NCBI GenBank assembly: GCA_021018815.1
Contig: JAITYX010000034.1
Span: forward strand, 558,001 to 622,000
Direction: 5' to 3'
Origin: Talinum fruticosum
Taxonomy: Eukaryota; Streptophyta; Magnoliopsida; Caryophyllales; Talinaceae
DNA: 64,000 nt
A program made the translations under genes and the position numbers. Positions 30,840 to 44,139 of the stretch are shown here, piece after piece (position 1 is the stretch's first letter; every line of letters starts with the position of its first letter). The notes under the pieces were generated by a model. The model did no database searches. It was not told the origin of the DNA and was given only the letters and a program-made list of their open reading frames with translations.

Positions 30840-33800
30840 TTATTTCGATGAAACAGGTTCATCTAAAATGTATGTCCAAAAAAACAAAAATACAAGATCT
30901 TTCAAATGACTAAACTCGTGAAGACCTAAACTCATCATATGAGTTTTGAACACATCTCTAGGAGTAGGTTTAGTCAAAGGATCAACGATCATCTTGTTAG
31001 TGGATAAGTATTTGACAACAATTTCTTTCAACTTTATAGCGTTCCTCACAAAGTGATAACACCTTTTAATATGCTTAGCCTTCCTGTGAAACTTAGGATC
31101 CTTAGCATATTGAATGACAGCAGATGTTATCGCACCACATCTCGACAGGATCATCAACTCTTGGAGAAAGGTTGACATCCTGGAGAAAACTCTTAAGCCA
31201 TATTGCCTCTCGAGCGGCAAGGCAACTAGCAACATATTCCGCTTCTATAGTTGATGAGTTATGCGGTCTTGCTTCTTACTGCACCAAGATATGGCTCCCC
31301 ACTAAGGGTGAAAATGTATCCCGAGGTTGACTTGGACTCATCCAGGTCAACACCCCAATCTGCATCCGAGTATCCCTCGGTTTTAGGTCCCCTCCTTGAT
31401 AACAAAGTACCAAGTCGGTAGTTCCACGAAGATAGCGCATTATTCTTTTGACGACTTGCCGGTCGGTAGGTCCCGGGTTGTTTTGGTAACGACTCACCAA
31501 TCCAATCGCGAAGCAAATGTCAAGCCGTGTACATAACATGGCATACATTAAGCTTCCTATCGCACTAGCGTAGGGAACACTACTCATATTCCGCTTTTCT
31601 TTATCTCGTTTTAGGACATTGCTCATGACTTAAAGTAAGACCCTTATCGAATGGAGTGTCAATGGGTTTGGAATTCCGCATCCGGAAACGTTCTAGGACT
31701 TTCTCGATATATGCCTTCGACATAAATCAAGAAGCTTTTTAGAACGGTTTTTGATTATTTCCACACCAAGGACATACTTGGCTTCACCCATGTCTTTCAT
31801 CTCGAAGATGGAAGACAACCACTTCTTAGTAGCGTTGATCATTTCCAGGTTGTTTCCACCTAGTAGTATGTCATCAACGTACAATGTAAGGAACATAATC
31901 CCTACTGTCGTCCTCTTGACATATACACAATGGTCTTCTGAAACCATGGTTAAGCCATACGAAGTAATAGCTTCATGAAATCTAAAGTACCATGATCCGG
32001 AAGACTGTTTAAGACCATATATAGATCTTTTAAGACGATAAACTTTGTCCTCTTGTCCTTTTGATACGAAACCAATAGGTTGATCCATATAAATCTCCTC
32101 CTCCAGATTACCATTGAGGAAGGCGAGTCTTTACATCCATCTGGACTAACTCCAAGTCCAAATGAGCAACCAGGGTTAGAAGTAGGCGAATAGAGGTCAT
32201 TCTCACCACAGGAGAAAAAGTCTCGTCATAATCTACACCCTCAACTTGTGTAAAACATTTCGCCACTAATGGGCCTTGAACTTATCAATTGATCCATTTG
32301 CTCAACGTTTAACCTTGAAAACCCACTTGTTTCCAATGGCCTTACGTCCGGGAGGAAGATCAACCAGTTCCCAAACTTCATTCTTTGCCATTGAGTTTAA
32401 CTCATCTCTCATGGCTTCCATCCATTCTGTATGGTTTGGTGAGTTTATAGCCTCTTCATAAGAGGTTGACTCTTCTATTTCCAAAGGCATGCAAAAGAAG
32501 ATATCCTCTTCGATTTGAAAAAATCGTCGGGGAACTTTTCCTCGTTCGCTCCTTCGAATGATTTTAAGACTTGGTTCTTTTGTTCGACTAGGCTCGGGAT
32601 CCCTCCCCTTTTCCTTTGAGGTGTGGGACTCGAGTAATAGGAGAATCTCTCCCACTAATCCCTTGGGATGTGGATGAGGGTTCTCGAGAAAGAGGACTCG
32701 ACCTCATGATTAGGAACCGGAGATTGAGGACGTTCCTCATTCTCTTGTTGGATCTCCTATGTAGACACATTTCCGTCATTAAAGATGGTAGGACCTCTCC
32801 CACTATCTCTATTGTCTTGTGGAAAACTATTATCCTCGGTGACACGATGAGTGTACAAATCCTCCCCTTCACCGAGAGATAATTGTTGTAACTCATACAA
32901 CTCTAAGTCCTTCTTAATTTCACTAATAGTTGGGAACTCATCCTCAATAAAATCGACATTTCGGGATTCTATTTTCTTCATGCCGCCAATTGGATGTTCT
33001 CCATACATGACATATCCTTTTGAATTTTTTGGATACCTGATGAACACCATTTTTGTAGTCTGTAGGACCAATTTTCCCATGTTGATGAGTTGGGTTGTGC
33101 ACATAGCCAGCCGGACCCCACCGGCGTAAATGGTCCAAGATGGGCTTTCTACCATTCTATAACTCATATGAAGTGATTGAAACACTCTTACTAGGCACTC
33201 GGTTCAGGATGTAAGTTGCCGTAAGCAACGCATCCCCCAAAAACTAATTGGCAAATTAACTTGGGCCATCATTGTCCTGACCATGTCAAGTAATGTTTGA
33301 TTCAGTCGCTCGGCAACTCCATTTTGTTGAGAAGTGCCTGGAATCGTAAGTTGCCTGCATATGCCCTTTTCCTCACAAAACCCTTTGAACATATCGGAAA
33401 GGTATTCACGACCATGATCGGTGCGAAGAGACTTCACGTTACGCTCCAATCTGTGTTCTACTTCCGCTACGAAGCGTTAGAACACATCTAAAGCTTCATA
33501 ACGGTGTGATAAAAGGTACACATACCCATATCGTGAATAGTCGTCTATCAAAGTGAGAAAATAACTAGTACCATGACGTGCTTTGACATTCATAGGTCCA
33601 CATATGTCGGAGTGAATAAGTTCTAAGGGATGTGACGCCCTAGAAGCCTTACCAAAAGGCTTCTTGGTCGCCTTACCAGCCTAAGCATGGCTCACATCTA
33701 GGCAACCTAACCTTAGTGAGCCGGTCTAGAAGACCTTCTTTTGCTAGTCTAGTCGAGTCTATCTTGGCCAATATAACCAAGTCTAGCATGCCATTTAACA

Positions 33801-34201
33801 GATTGAGAATTGGAATCAACAAATGAAACTAATGTAGAATTATCATAGCAAACATCTAAATCCAAAACAGGGAAATTGATTTGAAAACTTGCATGGCCAA
33901 ACAAATTGCCACCATAATAAATCTCTAAACCATCTTCTTTTGAAATAAATTGAAAACCTACTTTAACTAAGGAGACAAAGGAAATGAGGGAACATTGCAC
34001 CCCGGGCACGTAGATAGCATTTAGTAGAAGTAACTTATTTCCTCCACGTAACTTGAGCTGATACGTTCCCACACCGATAACGTCTTCAATTGTGCCATTC
34101 CCTAATGTCACGATTTGTATGCCCACCGGATAAGGGTGAAACTCTACAAACCCAACTCGGTCTTGAACTATGTGCTTGCTTGCTCCCGGTCTACAATCCA
34201 A
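30840..34201 (-). pseudogene. Pol of the Ivana-like Copia element (broken)
   Basis: Protease/GAG-pre-integrase part 34201-33749 (ending WHARLGYIGQDRL). Integrase core pieces 33449-33204 (SLRTDHGREYLS, QQNGVAERLNQTLLDMVRT). Integrase end and linker 33185-32302. RT 32088-31693 (KRSIYGLKQSSGSWYFRFHE, LYVDDILLGGN with the YVDD box, EMKDMGEAKYVLGVEI). RT end/RNase H 31626-30840 (RYQNNPG, then DADWGVDLDESKSTSGY). The parts lie in different frames with internal stops, so no polyprotein can be made. Confidence 0.85.
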
Positions 34202-35148
34202 TTAGGAAGAGAGTTAGCAACTAATACATGGGAACAAACAAATAATTCAGAGACTTTAATGGAGGGGGTCACCTTTTGAGGCTCGGGACAATCCCTAGCA
34301 TAGTGACCCTTCTTTCCATAATTATAACACTTCACACGTGCCATATTTTTCTCTTTGTTGCCCTTAGCCTTATGTCTGTTTCTTGGCATTTCCACCTGTA
34401 GGCCCGGGTTTCTTAGAGGGATGAGAACTTTTCTTCTTCCCTCGTTTAAACTTGTTGCCCTTAGGTTTGTTTCCTTTAGCAACTAATGCAGCGAGAACGA
34501 AGCGGGAGCATGTGACTTCGTGCGGTCCTCTTCAAGCTCAAGATGACGAACAATATTGTCCACGATCTGGAGGTGATCACTATGCACCATCAAGGTCTTG
34601 AACATTTTCCAAGGATCCTCGGATGGGATAGCACGAATCACATTCGTGACTTGATCATGCTTTCAGAGATCTCGATCCCTCCAGCCATAAGATCATGAAC
34701 CACTCGCACTCAATGTTCGTATATGTTCGATTATACTATGCTCCGGGCCAAAAGTGTATTGCATCCACGTAAGATGCAATTGGCGGAGCTTAGTAGCGAA
34801 GTTTGCCCCGAACTTGATCTTAAGTTGATCCCACATGTCTTTAGCTATGGGACCTCTCGAACTCACCGATTAAGTCATCATGCATAAGGTTCGGTAGGGC
34901 ATATCGCGTCGAGCGGTCCTTTTTGAACCACTCCGATATGCTTTCAAATCCTTCCGATATCGTGCGGAACTAGTATCAACATCCTTGTCATCTTTATCCT
35001 TAGTAGCAGGGGGATACATTTTGGCGAGTCAAGAACTCTAGCGGTTGTCGTTCATTCGAAGGAACCGAACCCTCCGATGCCAAATGTCATAGTTGGACCC
35101 CATCAACTTTTTAGTAGAGGCCAAATCAGTCATAGGTTTCGTTGCCAT
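34168..35148 (-). pseudogene. Gag of the Ivana-like Copia element (broken)
   Basis: It starts at 35148 with MATKPMTDLASTKKLMGSNY, then DIWHRRVRFL, a typical Copia Gag opening (UBN2-like). After frameshifts, 34482-34168 holds the zinc knuckle as KCYNYGKKGHYARDCPE, in which the second cysteine of the CCHC box is replaced by tyrosine. A partial HDQVTNVIRAIPSEDP-like middle region can be followed between 34520 and 34700. Not functional. Confidence 0.75.
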
Positions 35149-35221
35149 ATCTACAAGTAAAGTTTGAACATTTAGGCACATCTTAAAACAATTAAAATTT
35201 TCACAAAATTCATTATTCAAG

Positions 35222-36717
35222 TCATATGATCGAAAATTTTGCTAAGCTCATAATCATCACATATGGAATGAACTAGAAATTTTAGAAAAATTAATTGACA
35301 CTTTAATTTCATAGAAAACATATTCATATGAATTTTAACATTAAACGAATTAATATTGAACTTTACACACCACAAAGGTGGTTAAGATGTAAAACAAATT
35401 TACAAAAAAATTTGTATGTGATATTATTAATTCATATGAAACATATTCACATTAATTCTAAAAACTAATTTATAGATAATATCACTTAACTCATATTATA
35501 TAAAAACTAAGTTTATAATTAATATGACTTCATGAAACAAATTCATATATATATAGCATGTAAAGCAAAGATATTGCCTTTTATAAAACTAATTTACTTA
35601 ACATTATATTAAACATATCTATATAATGTTCATGTTAATTGTCCACTTCAAAACATGTAATATGAAATTACACATATTAAACAAATAACATGCCAAAAAC
35701 GAAATAATTACACAAAACACAATTATGTAATTTACATAATATAAAACAGATTCATAAAATTAACTGATTAAAATAACTTACACAAAATTACAAAATCACA
35801 TTAATATTAATTTTAAATTTACACAAAATGAAAAATTAAAATTTACGTACTAAACGTGAGATTATAGCATGCTAATTGATTTAATAAAGTGGACCAATTC
35901 GTGACCTGAAGACGCGTGCCCTCGGAAACGGAAAAACATAAACAAGGGCTGGGAAAAGGAGGCCTCGGGGAACAAATAAATTACTAGGACTTGGTCAAAA
36001 AATAAAAGAAGGGCACGCTTGCCCTTACCAGCTGTTTACACGCCTTACATTCATTTACTCACGCATCCCCTTTTCCGGAGAGCTTTTTTTCCTCTTTGTC
36101 CTCTCTCCCTCTCGGTTTCTCTGTCCTCTCTCCCTTTCTCTCCTCCGTGAGTAGCCATGGCTACGGGAGGAAGGCTTCGGCCGACTCCATGATTTCCAGT
36201 GACATCTTTCAAAACTACGACCTCTTTTTCCGTCTTACGGCGACCCAAAAAATACCCAAATGATGTAATTCCGCCCTTCTCCGCCGAGCCAAAAACGAGA
36301 CCTATAAGCCTCGTCCCACCTTTTTCGACAAAAGTACTACCGCCATGATGTATATCGGCCGTCAAGCAACCGATTAACACCAATATCAAGCGGTGGAAGC
36401 AATGGCGTGGTGGTGCGTGACCCACACGCGCCACCGCCGGGCTATTTTAGCAAAGAAAGAGTCGATGGACGTATGTCGGCGTTGGAGAAGCTAAAAGAGA
36501 GGAAGAACTAATCTTAGCGGCGGCGCGTGTTGGTATGCGCCACCCTCTCCTGGCGGTCCGATGGGTTAGTCCGATAACAACTCTTCTTTTACCTCTTTTT
36601 TTTTTTTAATTTTTATTTGCGCCACCGAGGCCGGAGAGGTGGACGGATGTGGTCCGCCACGAGGCTGTCCACGGTAAGGCGAATTTTGACGAGAGTCCGA
36701 GTTAGGGGTTTAACACC
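35222..36717 (-). other. Leader region of the Ivana-like element
   Basis: Untranslated leader between the 5' LTR and gag. The part next to gag is very AT-rich (35222-35900). The part nearer the LTR is GC/CT-rich, with a shadow frame at 36051-36434 that has no similarity. Confidence 0.5.
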
Positions 36718-36843
36718 GTCTTAGTTAAACGGGATTCAAATTTGTACTTAACAAATTATGCAGCCTAAACTAATCGGGCGGTCTTAGTTAAACGGGATTC
36801 AAATTTGTACTTAACAAATTATGCGGCCTAAACTAATCGGGGC
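36718..36843. repeat. 63-bp tandem duplication in the element leader
   Basis: GTCTTAGTTAAACGGGATTC plus TTTGTACTTAACAAATTATG and GCCTAAACTAATCGGG occur twice in a row with a single visible mismatch, next to the primer-binding site. It arose after or just before this insertion. Confidence 0.9.
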
Positions 36844-36876
36844 TAGGGACTAGCAATCTAAAGCTGTGATACCACT

Positions 36877-37381
36877 TGTAGGTATATATGTAAATAAGGA
36901 CTAACCTTAGTAGTTGAGGAAGCGAATGGATCGATTGCCGTTCGATAGCCCACAAACGAATTCCCGCGTCACGAACACTTTGATTCTCGCTTGTACTCCG
37001 AAATCCGGATATACCGAGTGTCACCCGGAAGAGTATAACCGGCGGCTACTAGAGTCGCTGGAAACAGCCACGTCTCAAAACCCGAAGACCCTAAGATGGT
37101 CGGTCTAACCGTGAGGGAGAGTAGAGGATTTCTAGGGAAACTCGTGAGATGCAACAAATGCTCGTGTACTTGGTTTCTCACGTATTCGCGTGTATATCTC
37201 GTGTATATCCCATTACAGATTAAATAGGAGCATTCGCTCCTATCCCCGAAGTTGAGAAGTTGAGTCTAACTCAATTTCATTAACCGTGCACTTATTCAGG
37301 AACCTTTCCTGGATAAGAAAGGAGAATGATTAAGTTGAAATTAACGGGCCTAAGTGGCCGTTTTATGAACTTGGTCCAACA
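36877..37381 (-). repeat. 5' LTR of the minus-strand Copia element
   Basis: It is followed inward (minus strand) by TGGTATCACAGC at 36864-36875, one mismatch from the initiator-methionine tRNA primer-binding site (TGGTATCAGAGC). Confidence 0.9.
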
Positions 37382-37386
37382 AATAT

Positions 37387-38878
37387 TAAGCCTCTTCATG
37401 CTCTCTCCTCTTTTCTTTAGAAAATCCTACCACTTCCTTTTCTTAGAGGATATCATTGACTTTTTGTCAATGATAAGTCTCAATCTCTCTTTCTTTTATA
37501 TTTTATCTATTATTTTCTTTACAATAATTATTTTCTCTCCATTTATGAGAGTTTCTCCATATTATTTTCGAATGAATGGTATTGTCTATTATTTTTGGAG
37601 CGATTCTATCAGTTTGTTTTCATAAGTTGAATTGTTGATTGATTGTCAAATCGGTATGTAAAGAGCATTAATTCTTTAAATTTAGACTAATGTAACAAAT
37701 AAATCTATTCCACGAGTAAGGTTGTACAAGATTTGTGGATTTTCTTGTTAAAAGGTGTATGATGAAACAACAATTGAATGGAATAGAAGCGTTCGAAAGA
37801 GTTTCAATTAATTCTTTCAATCAAAAGATTTACTTTGTTATTTTAGTTATAAATTTGTTTGAGTTTGATTTTCATTGTAAATGTCATATGACTTTCCATT
37901 AATAAAATTCATCCATTATTTAAAAAAATATGAATATTAAAAGCCATCATATAAATTTTAAAAGCATATAACTTTTACCAAATGGATCAAATCATGATTT
38001 ACTAATTTTGTAGGCGGGGGATGAATGTCAAAAGGATATGAATTTAAGATAATTTGAATTGATCACAAGATACAGACCAATTTTCAAAATTCAAGCGCAT
38101 TGGTCTATTCATTTTATCTATTTTATATTTGACAAACAACGTTTTTAATAGCTCTATGTGGAAATTCTTATACAGTAAATCCATGGTTACAGTAAATCTG
38201 TATATTCTCCCAGCCCAAACAAAAAAAAAAAAAACAAACAGCGCGGCCTAGAAAACATAGGGGTCTCTCACTCTCTGTGTCTCTCTCTTGCTCGAGTTCA
38301 CTACATCTTCTCAAATAATTTCGCATACAATTGACCAAATTTGTTGACGAAATTCGCAAATATTAGTGAAAATCAAGTTTTTTTCGTTTGAACGCTCACT
38401 AAAGATCAATCTACAATGAAGACATACATTAGACAAAGCAAAAAAAGTAACAAAAATTTTACGGACGAAAGGTATTTTCTAGGTTTCGCTTTGTAAGGAT
38501 TTTATTGATTTTACTCGATAATTGATAATCTAAACACCTAAAATAAAGAACATTTTTAGTGTTATATTTAACTTTACTGATTTTACTGAGTCATACACAA
38601 TGATCATTCGTTTTTAAGAAAAATATCAATTATGTTTAGGTTTAGTGTTATTTGGCATTAACTTGAATCTCGAAGTTTCATAATTTTTTCCGAGATGTTT
38701 TCTTCATTTTATGTAAATGGCGATGATGTTTGTATTAGTCCAAATAACATTTAATGAAATTAGTATCATTTAGAACACATTTTAGTGTTATTTAGCATGT
38801 GTTTTGGTGTAAAATACTGATGTGTTGAATTTTCAGTATTGTTGCGACAAGTTTGTGGTGATTCCTAAATCATTTGCT
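37387..38878. other. AT-rich intergenic sequence
   Basis: Contiguous with 29031-29384 before the Copia insertion. No gene, RNA or repeat recognised. Confidence 0.45.
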
Positions 38879-39302
38879 TTATACACCAAAAAAGTTTCAT
38901 TCATTTTTTGTTTAATTTATTTGTTGGTCCGGTGATGAAATTCGAGTCTTGTTAGTGGATTCGGATCACGGTTGGAGTATGATTGGCCTGACGGAAGCCA
39001 ATAAATCACAAAGAACCCCTTAGCACCATAAAGCAGCTTTCTTTGCTTTAGGTTGACCCACAAACTCATCTTTTTCGATCGGACCAAGCCCGGTCGGGCT
39101 CCCAACCAAGAAACCCAAACCCGCACCAAAAATAAAACCTCCCAAAAATAGAAACTTGCCAAAAATGAAAACTTTCCATTTTTGGAAAACTGCTAAGGCC
39201 GGCGCCGGTCACATCTATTTTGGGAAAAACGCACCGTTTCACTCTTTCACTCATTGACCAAGCAAGACACGGAAGTCAAACTTCACCAAACGATGCACAA
39301 TT

Positions 39303-39950
39303 AGAGTAGTGCAAAAAGACCAGAACCGGGAAACCAAACCGGAATTGGTCGAACCGAACCGTTTATCCGGTTAACTGGACCGCTTAAATTTTTCAATTAA
39401 CCGAACCGGTGAACCGATTGCTTATCCGATTCAGAATTTTGAAACCGATGGTTAATCGGAACCAAATCAATAAGTTTTTTTGAAAAAATAAAGATTATTA
39501 TAAGCTAATTTATAAATTTACTACTTATTTGAACTAAAAATAGGAAAAAAAAATTACAAGGTGGTTGGGATGGGCTTGCAATAGTGTAAAGTGGCAACTG
39601 CTTGGGCTGGCTTGGGATAGGCGAGTGCAAGTATAGTAGCTATTGGACTTGGATGGGCTAGGATGGCGGTGGTTGGGATGGGTTGGGCAGTGGCGGTAGT
39701 TGCTCGGACTAGGTTGGGCCTGGTTGGCGTAGTTGGGATGGGTTAGGCAGTGGTTGTTGGGCCGGACTAAAGTTCTAAATTCACCTGTTAAATTTTTTCT
39801 TTGCTCGGTTCCGATTAACCGATGAACCAAACCGAATAATCCAGCTTAACCGGTTACGGTTTCAGTTCTCATTTTTACGAATCGTTAAATGCGATTAACC
39901 GGTTTAAAACAAATCGATTCAATCCAAATTGAACCATGAACATCCTTACC
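39303..39950. mobile_element. CCGG-rich palindromic insert (MITE-like) in the 5' LTR
   Basis: Absent from the equivalent place in the 3' LTR (near 53695). Its ends are rich in inverse-related words (AACCGGGAAACC, GGTTAACTGGACCG, then AACCGGTTACGGTTT), and the centre is a GGTTGGGATGGGTT-type minisatellite (39560-39760). No clear target duplication, and the boundaries are accurate to about 15 bp. Confidence 0.5.
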
Positions 39951-41013
39951 TACAAGGCCGGCCCCGCGCCTAAAGGTCGATTTTGCCAAAGCGCTGCGTT
40001 TTGCTCTAGTGTTCAGCCAAAGCATGGAAAGCAAGATTCTCAAACGATGTCGTCCCGAGGCCAACGTCATGCACCGCAGAGTGATCCAGGTTTTTGTGAT
40101 TTTCCCAGCCGGTTCTCGCTAATTTCTAGACGATCGCTTAACCTAATCCCTAGGTCATTAGTGACCTAATCATCTCCTATATATAGAGAGCTTAGGCTCT
40201 CATTTTCCACATGGCCATTTTTCTTATGCCAAATTCTGCTGAAACCTAATTCGAGCTACCGAATGCACCTGTCTCGTATTTCGATCTTTTGGTTTCTTTT
40301 CAGCCTCTACTTTCATCATATTCCCTACATCTAATCCCTAATCTCCATCAGTCACACATCATTTTATCTACATTCATAAAATCTCACTAAAAAAGCCCCT
40401 TTCAATTCACCACCGTCATGCTTCTAGATCCGGTTCGAGACCCGGATCGGCAGGTGGGACAATCTGAGGATGCCGGATATGCTTTTAAGCTTTCTTACGG
40501 TTTATTTATTTATGGTATTTATTATTTTAAGTATTGTGGATTCGAGATATAATCACTTTTTAATTTCTCCCCGTTCATCTGTAATTTTTTTTCCTTTTTG
40601 GCTTTCTTTCGCTTTCTTTTATCGCTTTTATTTTTCATTCCTGCTTTTATATCTTTCTAACATGTTTTGGTTGATTTTATTTCACATCTAATATGTTGTT
40701 TGCTTGCCTGTTTTAACACATTTCTTTAACACACAATTCGAATTAGTAGAGACCGTCTACGGACAAGTAAAATGGAAGGATTTATCCTTATATTTTGTAC
40801 CTTCGCCCCGAATCTATATTCTCGATTATAGATTGCTCGTTCATTTTTAAACCTCTTTCAAGCTTAGTCACTCCATACTAATATTGGAAAAATATTTTTT
40901 ATTATTTTTGTTAGTTTTTATTCCTAAAACCGACTAGCGACTCCCCTTATTTTATTTCTCTTAATTGCATATCGCTATAGGACCGAGGCTGATATTTTCG
41001 GTCTTGGCCTATG

Positions 41014-41285
41014 TGTCATGGGACGATAATTCACTCGAATTGGATTCCCGTGCGGTGCTAGCAAACTATACCCGAGAAGCTTCTAAAGTTTGTCTGGTAA
41101 GCCTCGAGAATGCTTGACTTAAGTTCGAGAAAGCCAAGTAATCTAAGGACACTTAGAGAGTTTGGGAGAATGCTTTGTATTGAACTCTTGGAATTGATGG
41201 TTACAAATGAGGACCCCATGGGGATATATATACATGGCCACCTCCTTAATGGATGGTGGAGATCTATTTGATCCGACCGCTAAGG
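41014..41285 (-). repeat. Truncated 3' LTR of the chromovirus
   Basis: Only about 270 of 405 bp are left. At 41285 it joins directly to integrase-end coding sequence, so the start of this LTR and the last part of pol were deleted together. Confidence 0.8.
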
Positions 41286-44133
41286 CTTGAGCCCCAACCT
41301 TTTTAAGGATGGAGAAGGGTCCTTCAAACCTCGGAATAAGTCCTCGATGACGACCACTTAACCTTGCGTGGTTGTACATCTTAACGAGGACAAGGTCCCA
41401 ACCTAGAACTCACGTGTGCGACGCTTCTTGTCAGCCCATTTCTTCATCTTCTTGGAGGCTTTCTCCAAGTAAGCCCACGCCATGTCGGCCTGGTCATTCC
41501 AATCCTTGGTGAATTTGAATGCTGGCGGGCTGAGACCCTTATAACCTCGTGGCAATCATGCTTGGTGTCATAGGTTGTTGCCTCAGTAACAATCTCGAAT
41601 GAACTTCGGCATGTGGACTCACTCCTCTATAAGTTGTACGGGAACCGAGCTACATCGAGTAGCCTAGCCCAATCTTGTTGGTTGGCACACACATAGTGCC
41701 TCGGTATAGCTCCAAAAGCGTATTCACCCACTCCATTTGCCCATCACTCGAGGGTGAAAGCTGGTGGAGAAGTTAAGTTCGGACCCCATGAGCTTGAATA
41801 GCTTCATCCATAAACGACCCGTGAAGTGAGTGTCCCGATCACTCACTATCGAACGTGTTAGGCCCCAGTACTTGACCACGTGCTTGAAGAATAGTTGAGC
41901 GGCCTGCTCCGGTGAACACTCCTTGCGTGCCGAGATGAAGGTCACGTACTTGGAGTACCGATCTACCACCACAATGAAGAAATTGCTACCTTCACTCGTG
42001 GGTAAGCTCACGATGAAATCCATAGAGACACTTTCGCACGGTCTCTTGTGAATGGGAAGTGACTCTAGGAGTCCTGCGATAGCTCTTTGCTCAATCTTGT
42101 CTTGCTGGCACACAAGACAAGTCCATACATAGGTCTCGACATCGTCCTTCAAGTGAGGCTAGTAGCAAGAGTCGCTCATAAGCGCGAGCTTGTGGTGCAA
42201 CCCCGGATGTCCGCCCACTTGCTATCATGACACTTCTTTACGACTTCCCTCCGCAGGTTGTCGTAGGCGTGCACATAAAGGCATTTTCCTTTTGTGAGCA
42301 CTAGGCCATCTTCAACCCAAAATCTCCTTGTCTTGCCTTCCTGTACGAAGTTGACGATGGTCTATGCCAAGCGATCGTGTTTAAGCCCCTCATGAATTTG
42401 GTCCCTCAAACCGCTTTGAAGCCGGCTTATGTTGGCAAGCTCTCCCTTGCGGCTTAGGGTGTCGGCCATAAGGTTAGCCCCGCCCGGCTTATATTCCATG
42501 TCGTAATCAAACTCGGTCAGGAAATCCCGCCACCTCACCTGTTTAGGAGTAAGTTTCTTTTGGGTCCGGAAGTAACTTGTGGCTACATTGTTAGTCTTGA
42601 TAACGAACTTACTCCCCAGCAAGCAATGCCTCAAAGTCTCGAAGGTAATGCACCACCGCAGTCATCTCTTTTTCTTGCACTGTGTATCTCATTTCCGTGT
42701 CATTGAGCTTTCGACTCTCAAAGGCGACAGGATGGCCATCCTGCATTAAGACCCCTCCAATGGCGAAGTTCAAAGAATTTGTATACAACTCAAACAACTT
42801 GTGGAGGTTGGGAAGAACTAGCACTAGTTCCTCGGTGATAGCCTTTTTCAAGGCTTTGTATGCTTGTTGGCACTCGACCTCCAAGTCCATCCTGTTCCCT
42901 TCTTCAACAAGTCGGTGAGAGGAGCGGCGATAGTAGTTCACCAAGCCAAGGAAAGATCTTAGCTCGGTGACCTTGGTGGGTGGCTCCCACTCCTGTATGG
43001 CCTTCAACTTGGAAGGATCCATCCGAATCCTCCCTCGCCAACAATATGACTCAAGAAGGGCACCTCTTCTTGGGCGAAGGACCACTTCTCCTTTTTAATG
43101 TAAAGCTGGTTGTCCCTTAAGGTCGAGAACACTTTCCGCAAGTGTCTCACATGCACCTCCATATTTTTACGATAGATGACAATATCATCTAAGTAGACAA
43201 CTACTGAAGCGATCGAGGTAAGGAGCAAGTACCTTGTTCGGAGGGTGCAAAATGTGGCCGGTGCATTCGTAAGGCCAAAGGGCATGACCAGGAACTCGTA
43301 CGACCCATAGCGTGCAACGCATGCCGTCTTTGCCTTGTCTACTTCAGCTATGCGGACTTGATAGTAGCCAGTCCTCAAGTCCAACTTGGTGAAATACCTC
43401 GCATCCCCAGCTGATCGAATAGATTGTCGATGCGAGGAATCATCTACTTATTCTTGATGGTAACTTGTTGAGCGCTCGGTAATTGATGCATAGTCGGAGG
43501 GACCCGTCATGCTTCTTCCGGAAAAGAACCGGCTTATCGTACGATTTCGAGGGATGGATGTACCCAAGCATCCAATAATTCCTTCAATTGCCTCCGTAGC
43601 TCCTTGAGCTCCGGAGGTGCCATGCGATAGGGCGCAAATGCTGGTGGTTTTGCCCCGGCTCTAACTCGATGGCATGATCGACTTCCCGCCAGGGAGGAAG
43701 TTTCTTCGGTAACTCGGCGGGCATCACATCCCGAAACTCATCCAAGCATCTCTTGGATGGCTTTGGGTGCTTGGACATCCTTTTCCCCTCATCCTCTTTG
43801 AGGGTGGCAATACCCTTAGAGAATTGAAGAGGTGAGAGCATCTTTCCCTCATCAATCTCCCTCTTCACTCGGAACAAAACAAGGTTGCCCTTTCTCCATG
43901 ATACACATTGTGTTGGTGTAGGGAACCAAGAATGCCTTCATCGTATCAAGAAAATCTATGCCAAGATAAAATTTCTTATCATCTAGAGGGGCAACGGTGA
44001 TGTCGACCTTACCTTTCCACCGGCCGATATGGATTTCGGTGTTACGAGCAACACCTTCGATTGGGAGACTCTTGGCGTTGACCCCTGAAGAAGCCTCTTT
44101 CCTTAATGTAGGAGAGGCCAATCTCCTCGGCAA
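41143..44133 (-). pseudogene. Pol of the chromovirus (protease to integrase, broken)
   Basis: Protease end 44133-43852 (FYLGIDFLDTMKAFLVPY). Linker 43877-43584 (ELPKKLPPWREVDHAIELEP). RT 43384-43004 (MDLRTGYYQVRI, VMPFGLTNAPATF, catalytic VVYLDDIVIY). RT end/RNase H 43085-42362 ([41 protein letters not shown]); the first catalytic aspartate region reads [11 protein letters not shown], so that Asp is lost. Integrase 42152-41724 (CLVCQQDKIEQRA, MDFIVSLP, VVVDRYSKY, SDRDTHFTG). The end 41379-41285 (RGLIPRFEGPFSILKKVGA) is the pre-chromodomain stretch, cut off by the deletion. Stops and frameshifts separate the parts. Confidence 0.85.
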
Positions 44134-44139
44134 GCTCCT

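Larger units (their letters stand above)
29385..37381 (-). mobile_element. Complete Ivana/Oryco-like Ty1/Copia retrotransposon
   Basis: The ends are TGTAGGTATATATG and GTCCAACA, with LTRs of 503 bp (29385-29887) and 505 bp (36877-37381) and a perfect 5-bp target duplication AATAT (29380-29384 and 37382-37386). In element orientation (minus) the order is 5' LTR, primer-binding site, leader, gag, protease/integrase, RT, RNase H, purine tract, 3' LTR, about 8.0 kb. The LTRs differ at roughly 30 positions by eye (about 94% identical), so the insertion is not recent. The coding region has several frameshifts. Clade assignment (Ivana/Oryco) comes from RT wording and is moderately sure. Confidence 0.9.

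Noticed and set aside
36051..36434. 127-codon minus-strand frame in the Copia leader
   Set aside because: Low-complexity R/G/E-rich end, no similarity, lies between the 5' LTR and gag. Treated as untranslated leader.
39534..39830. Pro/Ser/His-rich 98-codon frame
   Set aside because: Translation of a GGTTGGGATGGG-type minisatellite inside a MITE-like insert.
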